Positions 1 through 8,723 of a stretch of DNA of 64,000 nucleotides are shown in pieces (within the stretch, counting starts at the first letter, position 1; every line of letters begins with the position of its first letter). Source of the stretch: Allobosea lupini (GTDB lineage: Bacteria > Pseudomonadota > Alphaproteobacteria > Rhizobiales > Beijerinckiaceae); contig NZ_FOAN01000012.1 in NCBI RefSeq assembly GCF_900109525.1, positions 45,257 through 109,256 on the forward strand, written 5' to 3'. The notes under the pieces are model-generated. The model was given only the letters and a program-made list of their open reading frames with translations, had not been told where the DNA came from and ran no database searches. Position numbers and translations under genes: made by a program.

Positions 1-49
1 CCGTCGAGACAAACGAGGCGATGGCCCCGGCAATCATCAATCTGAGCAT
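1..49 (-). CDS. Start of an unidentified small membrane or secreted protein (partial)
   Basis: Reading leftwards, an AAAGGAG ribosome site lies just before an ATG at 49, 22 bases beyond the stop of the RND pump gene. Fifteen codons are visible before the window edge (MLRLIAGAIASFVST). The hydrophobic stretch suggests a signal peptide or membrane segment. It is probably the last gene of the metal-efflux operon. The product cannot be identified from so few residues. Confidence 0.5.
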   Translation of the reverse strand, partial: MLRLMIAGAIASFVST

Positions 50-71
50 GTTGAATGTCTCCTTTGCTGCT

Positions 72-3000
72 TCAAAAGGCCTCAGCCGGCGCCACACCGC
101 CGGCCGCCGGCGCATGGCTGGCCGCGATGCGCTCCAGCGGCTTGCGCCCGAAGGCGAGGAAGAGAAGTGGTGTCAGCACCGTGTCGATCAGGGTCGCCGA
201 GATCAGGCCGCCGAAGATGGTCACGGCGACCGGGTGCAGGATCTCGCGGCCGGGCTCGTCGGCGCCGTAGAGCAGCGGGATCAGTGCAAGCCCCGCCGAC
301 AGCGCCGTCATCAACACCGGCGTCAGGCGCTCGAGGCTGCCGCGGATGACGAGGTTGCGCCCGAAGCGCTCGCCCTCGTAGAGCACGAGGTTGATGTAGT
401 GCGAGACCTTGAGGATGCCGTTTCGGGCCGAGATGCCGGCGAGCGTAATGAAACCGACCATCGACGCCACCGAAAGCGGTTGCCCGGCGATATGCAGGGC
501 AACAACGCTGCCAATCAGCGCGAGCGGTATGTTGCCCATGATGATCAGCGCCAGCACCGCCGACTGGTAGCGCGTGAACAGCACCACGAAGATCAGCGCC
601 AGCGACACCAGGCTGAGCAGCCCGATCCGCAGCGTTGCCTCCTCCTGCGCCTGAAACGTGCCCTCCATGCGGGTGACATAGCCCTGCGGCAGCGGCGTTT
701 CGGCGACGATCCGGCGGATGTCGGCGACGATCGCCGCCATGTCGCGCCTTCCGTCGCCATTGCCGTAGACCGCGATACGGCGCTGCCCGTTCTCGCGCTG
801 GATCTGGTTGGGGCCGTCGGTTTCGATGACCGAGGCGATCAGGCGCAAGGGTATGTGACCGCCAGGCGTCGCAATCAGCAGGTCCTCGAGCCCGGTCGTC
901 GAGCGGTCCTGGTCCGACAGCCGCAGCACGACGTCGTAGCGGCGGTTGCCGTCGACGATCTGGGAGACGGTGCGGCCGTTAGAGAGCGTCTCCAGCGCCT
1001 GCGTGATGCTGGCTGGCGTCAGCCCGTAGAGCGCTGCCTTCTCGTGGTCGACATCGATGCGCAATTGCGGAATGCGGACCTGCCGCTCGATCTGGAGGTC
1101 GACGAGCCCGGGGACGGAGGCAAGGCGCTCACGCAGCGTCTCCGCAAGGCTGCGGATCGTGTCGAGATCGTCGCCATAGACCTTGAGCGCGATCTGGGCG
1201 CGCACGCCTGAGAGCATGTGGTCGAGCCGGTGGCTGATCGGCTGGCCGATATTGACCGAAACCGGCAGGATGCTCAGCGCTGCGCGGATATCGGCATATA
1301 CCGCTTCCTTCGACCGCTCCGAGCGATGCAGATCAATGTCGACCTCCGAGGAATGGACGCCCTCGGCGTGCTCGTCGAGCTCGGCGCGCCCCGTGCGGCG
1401 GCCGATCGACTTCACCTCCGGCACCTTGAGCGCGATCTGTTCGGCGATGAGGCCTAGGCGATGGCTCTCGGCCAACGAGATGCCCGGGTTGTATTGCAGC
1501 GAGACCACCAGCGTGCCCTCGTTGAATGGCGGCAGGAACGTCCGCGGCAGCAGCGTCGCGCCATAGACGGCCAGCGCCACGCCGATGCCGACGCATGTGA
1601 CGATCAGAGCGCGGGTTTCGAAAGCCCAGCGCAGCAGTGCGGCATTGCCTCGCTTTAGATGGCGGACGACGAATGAGTCGCGCTCGTGACCGCTCTTCGC
1701 GCCAGACAGGAGATAATACGCCATCACTGGCGTCAGCGTGATCGAGACGATCAGCGAGGCCAGGATCGAGACGATGTAGGCGATGCCGAGCGGCGCGAAG
1801 AGCCTCCCCTCGATGCCCGACAGAGTAAAGAGCGGGATGAAAACGAGGATGATGATCGCGGTAGCATAGACGATGCCGGAACGGACCTCCTGTGAGGCCG
1901 CCGCGATGACCGGGAGCACGGGCCTGGGCGCGGCGCTTTCCCGGTTCTGCTTCAGCCGCCGCAGGATGTTCTCCACATCCACGACGGCATCGTCGACCAG
2001 TTCGCCGATCGCGATGGCGAGCCCGCCCAGAGTCATCGTGTTGATGGTCATTCCGAAGGCCTGGAAGACCAGCACCGTCGTCAGGATCGAGACCGGGATC
2101 GCCGTCAGCGAGATCAGGGTTGCGCGGACATTCATCAGGAAGAGCAGCAGGATGAAGGCGACGACGCCTGCCGCCTCCAGCAGCACGCGCTCGACATTGG
2201 CGATCGAGGTCTCGATGAAGCTCGCCTGCCGGAACTGGACGTTGGTGGCCGAGATGCCGGCGGGCAACGTCTTCTGCAGTTCAGCCAGCGCCGCCTCGAC
2301 CCTTCGCGTCAGCGCGACGGTGTCGGCTTCCGGCTGCTTCTGGATGCCGATGATCACGGCCGGCTTGCCCTGATAGCCGGCGTCGCCGCGCTTGACGCGC
2401 GCGGCGAACTCGACTCGCGCGAGCTGGTGCAGCAGGATCGGCTGGCCGTTGCGCTTGATCACGGCGGTGTTGCGCAGATCCTCCAGCCGCTGCGTTAGCC
2501 CGACGTTGCGGATCAGGTATTCGCGCCCCTGCTGATCGATGAAGCCGCCACCGGTGTTAGTGCCGAAGCGGGTGATCGCCGCCTGGATCTGCTCATGCGT
2601 GACGTCCAGCGCCTGCATCGCTGCTATATCTGGCGTGATCCGGTACTGGCGCACCTCGCCTCCCATCGGGATGACCTGCGAGACGCCGGCGATGTTCAGA
2701 ATCTGCGGCCGGACGACAAAGTCGGCGATCTCGCGGACCTCCATCGGCGAGGCCCGCTCGGCTGTCACCGCGACCAGCATAATCTCGCCCATGATCGAGG
2801 AGACCGGCCCCATCTGCGGGTTGACGCCGCGCGGCAGCTGCTCGCGCACCAGCGACAGCCGCTCCGCGACGAGCTGGCGCGACCGGTAGATGTCGGTCCC
2901 CCAGTCGAACTCGAAATAGGTGATCGAAAGGCCGACACCTGAGACCGAGCGCACGCGCAGCACGCCGGGCATGCCGTTCATCGCCGTCTCGAGCGGATAG

Positions 3001-3197
3001 GTGACGAGCTGCTCGACCTCCTGCGGGGCGAGCCCCTCGGCCTCCGTCATCAAGGTGACGGTCGGGCGGTTCAGGTCAGGGAAGACATCGACGGGGACGC
3101 GCGGCAGGACGTAGCTGCCATAGGCTACAAGGACGAGCGCGGCAGCGATGACGAAGAGCCGGTTGCGCAGGCTGGCCGAGACGAGAAGGTTGAACAT
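72..3197 (-). CDS. Heavy-metal RND efflux pump, CusA/CzcA family
   Basis: Inner-membrane proton-driven pump of the heavy-metal efflux (HME) branch of the RND superfamily, 1041 residues, the normal length. It starts with the usual MFNLLV amphipathic stretch and TM1, has two large periplasmic loops, and shows the proton-relay motif GELVDDAVVDVEN in TM4. The segment around HRLDHMLSGVRAQIALKVYG is typical of CzcA/CusA proteins. It starts 12 bases after the adaptor gene, so the two are cotranscribed. With the adaptor it would export metal from the periplasm or cytoplasm to an outer-membrane channel; no CusC-type channel gene is in the window. The metal cannot be read from the pump itself, but the upstream CueR-like operator argues for copper. 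Confidence 0.93.
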   Translation of the reverse strand: MFNLLVSASLRNRLFVIAAALVLVAYGSYVLPRVPVDVFPDLNRPTVTLMTEAEGLAPQEVEQLVTYPLETAMNGMPGVLRVRSVSGVGLSITYFEFDWGTDIYRSRQLVAERLSLVREQLPRGVNPQMGPVSSIMGEIMLVAVTAERASPMEVREIADFVVRPQILNIAGVSQVIPMGGEVRQYRITPDIAAMQALDVTHEQIQAAITRFGTNTGGGFIDQQGREYLIRNVGLTQRLEDLRNTAVIKRNGQPILLHQLARVEFAARVKRGDAGYQGKPAVIIGIQKQPEADTVALTRRVEAALAELQKTLPAGISATNVQFRQASFIETSIANVERVLLEAAGVVAFILLLFLMNVRATLISLTAIPVSILTTVLVFQAFGMTINTMTLGGLAIAIGELVDDAVVDVENILRRLKQNRESAAPRPVLPVIAAASQEVRSGIVYATAIIILVFIPLFTLSGIEGRLFAPLGIAYIVSILASLIVSITLTPVMAYYLLSGAKSGHERDSFVVRHLKRGNAALLRWAFETRALIVTCVGIGVALAVYGATLLPRTFLPPFNEGTLVVSLQYNPGISLAESHRLGLIAEQIALKVPEVKSIGRRTGRAELDEHAEGVHSSEVDIDLHRSERSKEAVYADIRAALSILPVSVNIGQPISHRLDHMLSGVRAQIALKVYGDDLDTIRSLAETLRERLASVPGLVDLQIERQVRIPQLRIDVDHEKAALYGLTPASITQALETLSNGRTVSQIVDGNRRYDVVLRLSDQDRSTTGLEDLLIATPGGHIPLRLIASVIETDGPNQIQRENGQRRIAVYGNGDGRRDMAAIVADIRRIVAETPLPQGYVTRMEGTFQAQEEATLRIGLLSLVSLALIFVVLFTRYQSAVLALIIMGNIPLALIGSVVALHIAGQPLSVASMVGFITLAGISARNGILKVSHYINLVLYEGERFGRNLVIRGSLERLTPVLMTALSAGLALIPLLYGADEPGREILHPVAVTIFGGLISATLIDTVLTPLLFLAFGRKPLERIAASHAPAAGGVAPAEAF

Positions 3198-3209
3198 CGC
3201 GCGCTCGCC

Positions 3210-4916
3210 TTAGCGAATCTGGTTGAGGTGCTCGGCGCCGCGCACGACGATCCGTTCGCCCGGCGCGACGCCGGCCCGGATCACCAGCCTCGTCGCATCG
3301 AACGGTTCCGTGCGGACGGGCCGGGGCTCGAAGCGCTCGGGATCGGTATGGCGCCAGACCAGGGCCTCGCCATTGCCGCCGCGCACGACGGCGTCGCGTG
3401 GCAGGATGATGCCGCTGACGCTGGCGCCGTTGTGGGCCGTCACCCGCACGGGCTGGCCGATCGCGACGGTGGCGGGCGCATCCTCGACGGCGAAGTGCAC
3501 CAGCGTCGCCTGCTGCTGCAGCGCCCGGCCGACGCCCCGGAAGAACAGTTTGAGCGGCTTGCCACCGGGCAGCAGGGCCGAGGCGCCGTCGAGCTGCGAG
3601 AGATCGACATCGCCATAGGACAGGGCCTCGACCCACAGGCCTGCGGGATCGACGATCTGGAACAAAATGTCCTGCGAGCCGACGACCTGGCCCGCTACGA
3701 CCCGAACCGCCGAGACCACGCCATCGAGCGGCGCGCGCAGCACTTCGGGCTCGATCCGGATGCGCCCGACGATCTCGCGCCGCCGCATGAGCCCAGCGAG
3801 TTCGATCTCGGCGTCCACGACCTGGCTTTGCGGCGCGATGGCGCGCTCCGCAAGGCTGCGCGAGCGCTTCAGTTTCGCCTCCACCATGGCGATCTGCTGC
3901 TCGATCTCGCCGACGCGCTCGGCAATGGTTGTGCGGTCGGCCTGCGGCACCGCCTGCTCGACGGAAGCAAGGACATCGCCGCGCCGGACGAGCTGCCCAA
4001 GCCTCGGCAGGCCGCTCTCGGGCGCGACGATGCGGCCGCCGGTGATGCTCTGGACCTGTCCCGAGCGGTTAGGATCGGCGATGACGCGGCCGATCAACGC
4101 CACGGTCTTGCGCGCCTCCTCGGTCGTCGTGACTTGGGTGCGCACGTCGAGCAACCTTTGCGTCGGCTTCGGCGCGAAGACCGAGCCGTCCGGGAGACGG
4201 CGGGGGGTGTCGCCGGCCGGCGGCGCGGCCTTCGCCGCCTCGCCATGGTCGTGGCCCTCATGGGCGCTGGCTATGCCGATCCCGGCGATCAGCAGCAAGA
4301 CCACGAGCCCGATCGTCGGGACGGCCGGCCGGGCGCTGCGCAGCCCAACCCCAAGCAGCAAGCCGAACGCCAGGGCCCCGCCACTGGCGAGATACAGCAC
4401 CGGTAGCTGCTTTCCTGCTACGGGAAGGGTAGCCGCCTGCAGCTTTGGCCGTGCGGCACTAGCCGCATCCGAAGCCGATGCCGCTGGCGTTGCGGGACGC
4501 TCCAGCGTTCCGATCAGTAGGTCGTCGCCTTGCGGATGGGTGATCGCAAAGACCAGTTCCAGCGGACCCGTCCCGACCAACTGATCCGACGATACGAGGT
4601 AGGTCATGTCCGGGGTCGGTGTCGCCGCGACCTCCGCCCCGGTGCCGATCGTGACGACGACGCCGGCGTCGGTGACGGGGGCGTTGCCGGCATAGCGGTC
4701 CAGGAACAGCGTCAGCCGGCCCCCGCGCAGGATGCCAACGAGCTCATAGGCGTCGGAATGCAGCGCCACCCGCGGCGAGTCTGCCGTCGCAACAGTCGCG
4801 GGCGGGGCGCCATGGTCGTGGTCCTCATGGGCCGCGAGCGGGGCTGCGGACAGGATGAAAGCCAGCGACAAAGGCGCGACGAGGCAGTGTGCGAGGCTGC
4901 GGACGAACGAAGACAT
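3210..4916 (-). CDS. Periplasmic adaptor of metal RND pump, CusB/CzcB-like
   Basis: Membrane-fusion (adaptor) subunit that links the inner-membrane pump to an outer-membrane channel. It is 568 residues, longer than usual, because an N-terminal periplasmic extension precedes a hydrophobic pair of segments (about residues 170-215) and then the adaptor core. Two His-rich patches, HEDHDHG near residue 30 and HEGHDHG near residue 217, look like metal-binding sites following signal-peptide-like segments. The core shows the biotinyl-lipoyl and alpha-hairpin pattern (GEIEQQIAMVEAKLKRS, then APLDGVVSAVRVVAGQ). It lies between the small secreted protein and the pump on the same strand. Confidence 0.9.
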   Translation of the reverse strand: MSSFVRSLAHCLVAPLSLAFILSAAPLAAHEDHDHGAPPATVATADSPRVALHSDAYELVGILRGGRLTLFLDRYAGNAPVTDAGVVVTIGTGAEVAATPTPDMTYLVSSDQLVGTGPLELVFAITHPQGDDLLIGTLERPATPAASASDAASAARPKLQAATLPVAGKQLPVLYLASGGALAFGLLLGVGLRSARPAVPTIGLVVLLLIAGIGIASAHEGHDHGEAAKAAPPAGDTPRRLPDGSVFAPKPTQRLLDVRTQVTTTEEARKTVALIGRVIADPNRSGQVQSITGGRIVAPESGLPRLGQLVRRGDVLASVEQAVPQADRTTIAERVGEIEQQIAMVEAKLKRSRSLAERAIAPQSQVVDAEIELAGLMRRREIVGRIRIEPEVLRAPLDGVVSAVRVVAGQVVGSQDILFQIVDPAGLWVEALSYGDVDLSQLDGASALLPGGKPLKLFFRGVGRALQQQATLVHFAVEDAPATVAIGQPVRVTAHNGASVSGIILPRDAVVRGGNGEALVWRHTDPERFEPRPVRTEPFDATRLVIRAGVAPGERIVVRGAEHLNQIR

Positions 4917-4978
4917 GAAACGAACCCATCAACACCGGCATGAATGTCCCGGCGGCGCGGCGGAAAGCCGGCCGTCGA

Positions 4979-5419
4979 TCAGGCGATGTCGGAGGTTCGT
5001 GGCGGCCTGGCAGGCAGATTAGGAGTGCCCGAATGTGGATGCGTCTCTGGCGGCAAGTAGCGCCGGAACCGATGAGAGCTTCGCACGGGCAGTGAGGTCG
5101 CGCTCAGCTCGATGGCCGCGACCGCGCACATCGTGCCGCAGCAGACTCGCCCCCTAACTCCACTGTGCTGCGAGCTGTCCACCGGAGTGGACACATCCGG
5201 CTGGACCTTCCGGCAGACGCTTACCTCATCGATCGCCAGCGAGGCGACTACAGGCAGTTCAGCCACAGCTCGGTTTGAGTTCGATGTTGTTGGGAAAGCA
5301 AGCTTGGAGGATGCCCCATGCCCGGGATGCGCAGAGGCCGGCATTGCCCACACGAACGCCAGCAAAGCGGCCAGCGCGGCCGCCTGCAGAGTCCGGGTCA
5401 ATGCATCGAACAACCTCAC
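4979..5419 (-). CDS. Small secreted protein of metal-efflux operon, unknown function
   Basis: First gene of the metal-efflux operon, read leftwards from the MerR-type operator. A GTG at 5419 is proposed as start. The same frame stays open up to a TTG at 5467, but that codon lies inside the operator and upstream of the likely transcription start. The product (146 residues) has a signal peptide ending near PASAHPGHG, a CCGTMC cysteine cluster, and a Pro/Arg-rich tail (ARPPRTSDIA). The His and Cys motifs suggest a periplasmic metal-binding accessory. Small proteins of this kind often precede cusB-like genes in Hyphomicrobiales, from memory. No domain could be named. Confidence 0.6.
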   Translation of the reverse strand: MRLFDALTRTLQAAALAALLAFVWAMPASAHPGHGASSKLAFPTTSNSNRAVAELPVVASLAIDEVSVCRKVQPDVSTPVDSSQHSGVRGRVCCGTMCAVAAIELSATSLPVRSSHRFRRYLPPETHPHSGTPNLPARPPRTSDIA

Positions 5420-5457
5420 GTCGTTCAGCCATTTCGTTGTGATGGCACCTGAGATGA

Positions 5458-5477
5458 ACCTTCCCAAGTGGGAAGGT
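5458..5477 (-). promoter_or_regulatory. MerR/CueR-type operator and promoter
   Basis: ACCTTCCCAAGTGGGAAGGT is a 9-bp perfect inverted repeat around a 2-base centre, matching the pattern bound by copper-sensing MerR regulators (CueR/HmrR). On the minus strand it overlaps a perfect -35 box TTGACC (5479-5474). A 19-base spacer, as MerR promoters have, places a poor -10 (ATCTCA or TCTCAG) near 5454-5449. It would drive the operon that includes the small protein, adaptor and pump. No MerR-family gene is present in the window. Confidence 0.75.
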
Positions 5478-5479
5478 CA

Positions 5480-6128
5480 AGCTATCACTGATATCAGGCG
5501 ATTGGCGACCGACGCTCTCGCCATGAAAGGCTGACGGTACCAGCAATCGCGCTTCCCGCGGGGATTCTCATAGCTTGACCCGATATCCAACATCCGCGCT
5601 CAATGCTCACATCCCATCGCTGCTCGCGGGCAATCAGCGCGACGGCGGTCGGCCGCGCTGCTGCCGTTACAGGTCCGTCTGCCTGGATTAATGTCGCCAG
5701 TCTTGAGGCGCGCGTTGCGATGAGCGCAGTCGACAGTTTGCAAGATGCGGTTCGACCTAAGCAATTCTGAGATGAACGCAAAATTTATATGAAATTTCAA
5801 CGTTATCTCGCGCAGTATCCGAGCGATGTTTTCTGCAATGTGCGGCGACATCATCGTTGGCGCCAGACTCCAATTGGAAATGTGCGCCAGCATGTTGCCC
5901 CGGCGGGCTCAAACTGCTGCTGAGGTGGCTTCACACGCTGCTGCGAGAGCAGCTTTCAGCCCCGCTGGGGCTTCCTTTCATCGGGAAGAACCGTCTGGCC
6001 CAAGCCGCCGCTCGCAAAATGCCTCACCAATAATGTGGTCGCCGCACCGTCGGCATGATTAACCGCAGCGGCAGCAATGTCGGGTCAGCTTTTGCCTAAT
6101 CATAACCATTTGATGCTGAGCTAGTGCC
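5480..6128. other. Gene-poor stretch
   Basis: No convincing gene was found in either direction. Short open frames here lack family features and ribosome sites. The segment about 5760-5830 is AT-richer than its surroundings and could hold a promoter, but no clear -35/-10 pair stands out. Confidence 0.5.
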
Positions 6129-6935
6129 GTGCAGATAATATTCCCTCTTCCGAACTCCGGATCCGCCGCCGCGCGTGAGCAAGCGCGTCTCGACGCGCTT
6201 GCTCGTTATAAGGTGCTCGACACCGCCGCAGAGGAATCGTTAGATCGGCTGACCCGGCTAGTGAAGACCATCTTCAGCGTCTCGATCTCGACTGTCACCT
6301 TCCTTGATGGGCACCGGCAGTGGTTCAAATCTAAGCAGGGCATGACAGTCTGTGAAACCGGTCGGGAACCGGCGTTCTGCAACCTCACAATCCAGCACCC
6401 GGCAAGCCTGATCATCCAGGATGCCGCATCGGACGAGCGCTTCGCAGATAACCCGTTCGTCATTGGCCCGCCCCATGTGCGGTTCTATGCCGGTTTCCCA
6501 CTGCGCTCACCGGATGGCCATGCGATCGGCACATTATGTGCAATCGATCCGCAGCCGAGGCGGTTCAGCCAGCAAGACGACGAGATGCTGTCCCTTTTGG
6601 GCTCGCTGGCAATGGATTTGCTCGAACTCAGGAAACGAGCTTTAACGAACGAGACCGCGTTTGACGCCGGTAATGTCTCCTTCCCTTCTCCTGCTGAGGA
6701 CTTCATTCGCGGTCGCAGCGTTCTGAAGGCGGGTCGCGTCGTTTTCAACAACAGCCGGACGACGATCAGTTGCACGGTCCGTCAGCTTTCACCTGAAAGT
6801 GCGGTCATCCATGTTCTTAGTACGGCGAAGATTCCCGACAGGCTCGTCCTCTTGATCGATACTGACGTCACATCCCGGCTCTGTACAGTTACAGCCAGAG
6901 CAGATCAGCACCTTGCGCTCTCGTTCGAAAGCTAA
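6129..6935 (+). CDS. GAF domain protein with C-terminal PilZ-like domain
   Basis: A 268-residue cytoplasmic signalling protein. Residues about 15-165 are a GAF domain of the kind found beside histidine kinases and diguanylate cyclases (ARYKVLDTAAEESLDRLTRL, then FYAGFPLRSPDGHAIGTLC and DDEMLSLLGSLAMDLLELR). Residues about 190-268 resemble a PilZ domain (RSVLKAGRVVFNNSRTTISC), a fold that often binds cyclic-di-GMP, though the classic RxxxR ... DxSxxG pair is poorly preserved here (VRQLSPESAVI in place of DxSxxG). GTG at 6129 is the start, without a clear ribosome site. It could link small-ligand or redox sensing with c-di-GMP, but binding is not certain. Confidence 0.75.
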   Translation: MQIIFPLPNSGSAAAREQARLDALARYKVLDTAAEESLDRLTRLVKTIFSVSISTVTFLDGHRQWFKSKQGMTVCETGREPAFCNLTIQHPASLIIQDAASDERFADNPFVIGPPHVRFYAGFPLRSPDGHAIGTLCAIDPQPRRFSQQDDEMLSLLGSLAMDLLELRKRALTNETAFDAGNVSFPSPAEDFIRGRSVLKAGRVVFNNSRTTISCTVRQLSPESAVIHVLSTAKIPDRLVLLIDTDVTSRLCTVTARADQHLALSFES

Positions 6936-7082
6936 TTTAGCTCAATTTCAAAGCACCTAGGCAATATTGCCCTTTGCGCCATAAGCTCACCTTGAGCTCT
7001 GACCCAATAGTCGACGTTAATAGCGGCGGTGTCGGGGTTTGCCCATCCAGGGCGGGTGACAAAGCCGCCCGACCACGACCGG
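6936..7082. other. Short gap before gene debris
   Basis: Nothing recognisable lies between the GAF protein stop and the first gene fragment. Confidence 0.4.
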
Positions 7083-7201
7083 TCAATTCGTCGCGTTCTT
7101 GCTGAGTCCGTTGCAAATCTCTGCGATCTCGCGCTTCCGATCCTTGATGATCTGCGCGGCGAGAGCCGTCGTCGTCTCGTTTTTGGCATGAGCTAGCGCG
7201 A
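7083..7201 (-). pseudogene. C-terminal remnant of a DUF305-like protein
   Basis: Read leftwards, this stretch gives LAHAKNETTTALAAQIIKDR, then KREIAEICNGLSKNATN and a stop at 7083. The pattern matches the last helix of DUF305 proteins, four-helix proteins often found near copper-resistance genes. The rest of the gene is missing: upstream sequence switches directly into an ArsR fragment on the other strand. It is a scar, not a working gene. Confidence 0.45.
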
Positions 7202-7435
7202 TCGGTCGGCCAGATTGAGAACGAGCTCGGCATCCACCAGCCGACGCTCTCGCAGCAACTCACCGTGCTGCGCGAGGCCGGTATCGTCGAGACCCGACGC
7301 GAAGCCAAGCAGATCTTCTATCGCCTGATAGAGCAGAAGGTTCCCCATCACGTGGCGGCACTGCACGCCATATTCTGCGCAGAGTACCCCACGCCATGCC
7401 CCATTTTGGCCTTCGCTCCTCGGAGGCAATGCTGA
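7187..7435 (+). pseudogene. C-terminal remnant of an ArsR-family repressor
   Basis: The reading frame gives VGQIENELGIHQPTLSQQL, then TVLREAGIVETRREAKQIFY and RLIEQKVPHHVAALHAIFC. This is the recognition helix and wing of an ArsR/SmtB winged-helix repressor, closest in feel to BigR/SqrR-type sulfur regulators. The first half, including the start and first helices, is lost. It runs directly into a YeeE-family gene, as in intact BigR/SqrR-linked sulfur loci, so the original locus was probably arsR-yeeE-yeeE. Confidence 0.7.
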
Positions 7436-7780
7436 TTGGCCTCTCGGCGTCCCTGCTCCTGCTCCTCAACGGCCGCGTCGCCGGCATCAGGGGTATTCTC
7501 GGCAGGCTGGCGCACGGCACGCAACTGCCTGCCAACGCCGCCTTCGTCATCGGGTTGATCCTCGGCCCGCTGGCCGGCCGTGACCATCACGACGTCGCTC
7601 CCGGTCATCACACGGGCCGGGCTGCTCGTGGGCTTTGGCACACGCATGGCGTCAGGATGCACCAGCGGCCACGGCATCGTCGGTCTTGCCCGGCTGTCGC
7701 CGCGCTCGATCGCGGCTGTGGTCACCTTCCTTAGCGCAGGGATCATAACCGTCACGCTAATGAGGCTCGTCTCGCCATGA
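7396..7780 (+). pseudogene. YeeE/YedE-family sulfur transporter half, frameshifted
   Basis: The first frame (from 7396) reads LIGLSASLLLLLNGRVAG and continues to about 7575. The homologous sequence then continues in another frame from about 7580 with TITTSLPVITRAGLLVGFGT, then SGCTSGHGIVGLARLS, the cysteine-bearing signature of YeeE/YedE (thiosulfate or sulfur-compound uptake) proteins. A small deletion around 7570-7580 (LGPLAG/RDHH junction) explains the break. The partner half directly downstream is intact. Unless the shift is a sequencing error, the transporter pair is probably non-functional. Confidence 0.8.
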
Positions 7781-8169
7781 AGCGATGGATGCAAATCCTG
7801 ACCGCGCTTGCCTTGGGCGCCATCTTCGGCCTCGGCCTGTCGCTGTCTGGCATGCTTGATCCCATGCTCGTGCGCGGCTTCCTTGATGTCACCGGCACGT
7901 GGGACCCGAGCCTGGCTTTCGTGCTCGGCGGGGCCGTCCTCATTGCCTCTGCCGGGATGGTCGTGCGCCGGCGGCTCCGGCGGCCGGCGTTCGACGACGC
8001 CTTCCACCTGCCGGCAATCACGCCCATCGACACCCGCCTGGTTCTGGGCTCTGCTATCTTCGGGATCGGCTGGGGCATGGCAGGTCTTTGCCCCGGCCCG
8101 GCCCTGGCCTCGCTCTCGCTGGGGCTCGCCCCGGTCGCGATCTTCGACATTGCGATGCTCGTGGCATGA
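7777..8169 (+). CDS. DUF6691 / YeeE-family membrane protein
   Basis: A 130-residue inner-membrane protein with about four hydrophobic segments, normal length for the short second half of split YeeE/YedE transporters. Key features are GLGLSLSGMLDPMLVRGFLD near the N-terminus and GIGWGMAGLCPGPALASLS near the C-terminus, the cysteine-containing motif thought to relay sulfur. Its ATG overlaps the end of the frameshifted first half by four bases, showing an original operon. With the partner broken, its present function is doubtful. Confidence 0.85.
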   Translation: MKRWMQILTALALGAIFGLGLSLSGMLDPMLVRGFLDVTGTWDPSLAFVLGGAVLIASAGMVVRRRLRRPAFDDAFHLPAITPIDTRLVLGSAIFGIGWGMAGLCPGPALASLSLGLAPVAIFDIAMLVA

Positions 8170-8387
8170 CGGTTCATGACCGATCTATCGCAGGCCGAGC
8201 CTTCGCGCCACGCATCGGAACGACGCCGTGACGGCGCAGATCCCTATCTCGATAGGCTCGGGAAGCCTTGTTGGCTTCATGCTTGGCCTCGCGGTGACAG
8301 CAGCAGCTCCATGCTTTCGATCAGGCTGGTGGCGGATTGTAATCTTCGTGCTACATATCTGGCCAATCTGCAGTGCGAAGGTAGCAA

Positions 8388-8723
8388 ATGCCTACTCCAC
8401 ATATCCCTCCAGCGGCCGTGCGCCGCACCCTGCGGAAGCTCGGCGCGGATATCCACGACGCCCGCCGCCGCCGCAAGCTGCCTATGGCGGTCGTGGCGGA
8501 GCGTGCTTTCACATCGCGCTCGACCCTCCAGAGGGTCGAGGCCGGCGATGCCAATGTGAGCATCGGCATCTATGCCGGCGTCCTCCAGGCCCTCAGTTTA
8601 CTCGAAGCGCTGGGCCAAATCGCCGATATCAGCAATGACAGCGTCGGACAGGCGCTGGCTAGTGCCGATCTGCCCAAACACGTTCATCTCAAGCGGCCAA
8701 CCGGATCGTCCCGCGATGGCTAA
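8388..8723 (+). CDS. hipB: HipB-like XRE antitoxin/repressor
   Basis: A 111-residue helix-turn-helix protein (LGADIHDARRRRKLPMAVVA, then SRSTLQRVEAGDANVSIGIY) of the XRE type. It is the antitoxin and autorepressor partner of HipA kinases. Its last bases overlap the hipA start in the sequence ATGGCTAA, so the two are translationally coupled. The role follows from the partner; the operator was not found with confidence. Confidence 0.82.
   Translation: MPTPHIPPAAVRRTLRKLGADIHDARRRRKLPMAVVAERAFTSRSTLQRVEAGDANVSIGIYAGVLQALSLLEALGQIADISNDSVGQALASADLPKHVHLKRPTGSSRDG

Noticed and set aside
21..1211. Long rightward open frame opposite the RND pump gene
   Set aside because: Arg/Asp/Gln-rich sequence typical of the antisense of a GC-rich gene; the leftward pump is certain.
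3228..4406. 392-codon rightward frame opposite the adaptor gene
   Set aside because: Shadow of the adaptor; no family features or ribosome site.
5112..5534. 140-codon rightward frame over the first efflux gene and operator
   Set aside because: It lies opposite a leftward gene with a clear signal peptide and crosses the operator; no family features.
8340..8387. GCTAC / GTAGC pair upstream of hipB as an operator
   Set aside because: Short arms and no good dyad symmetry around them; chance is likely.
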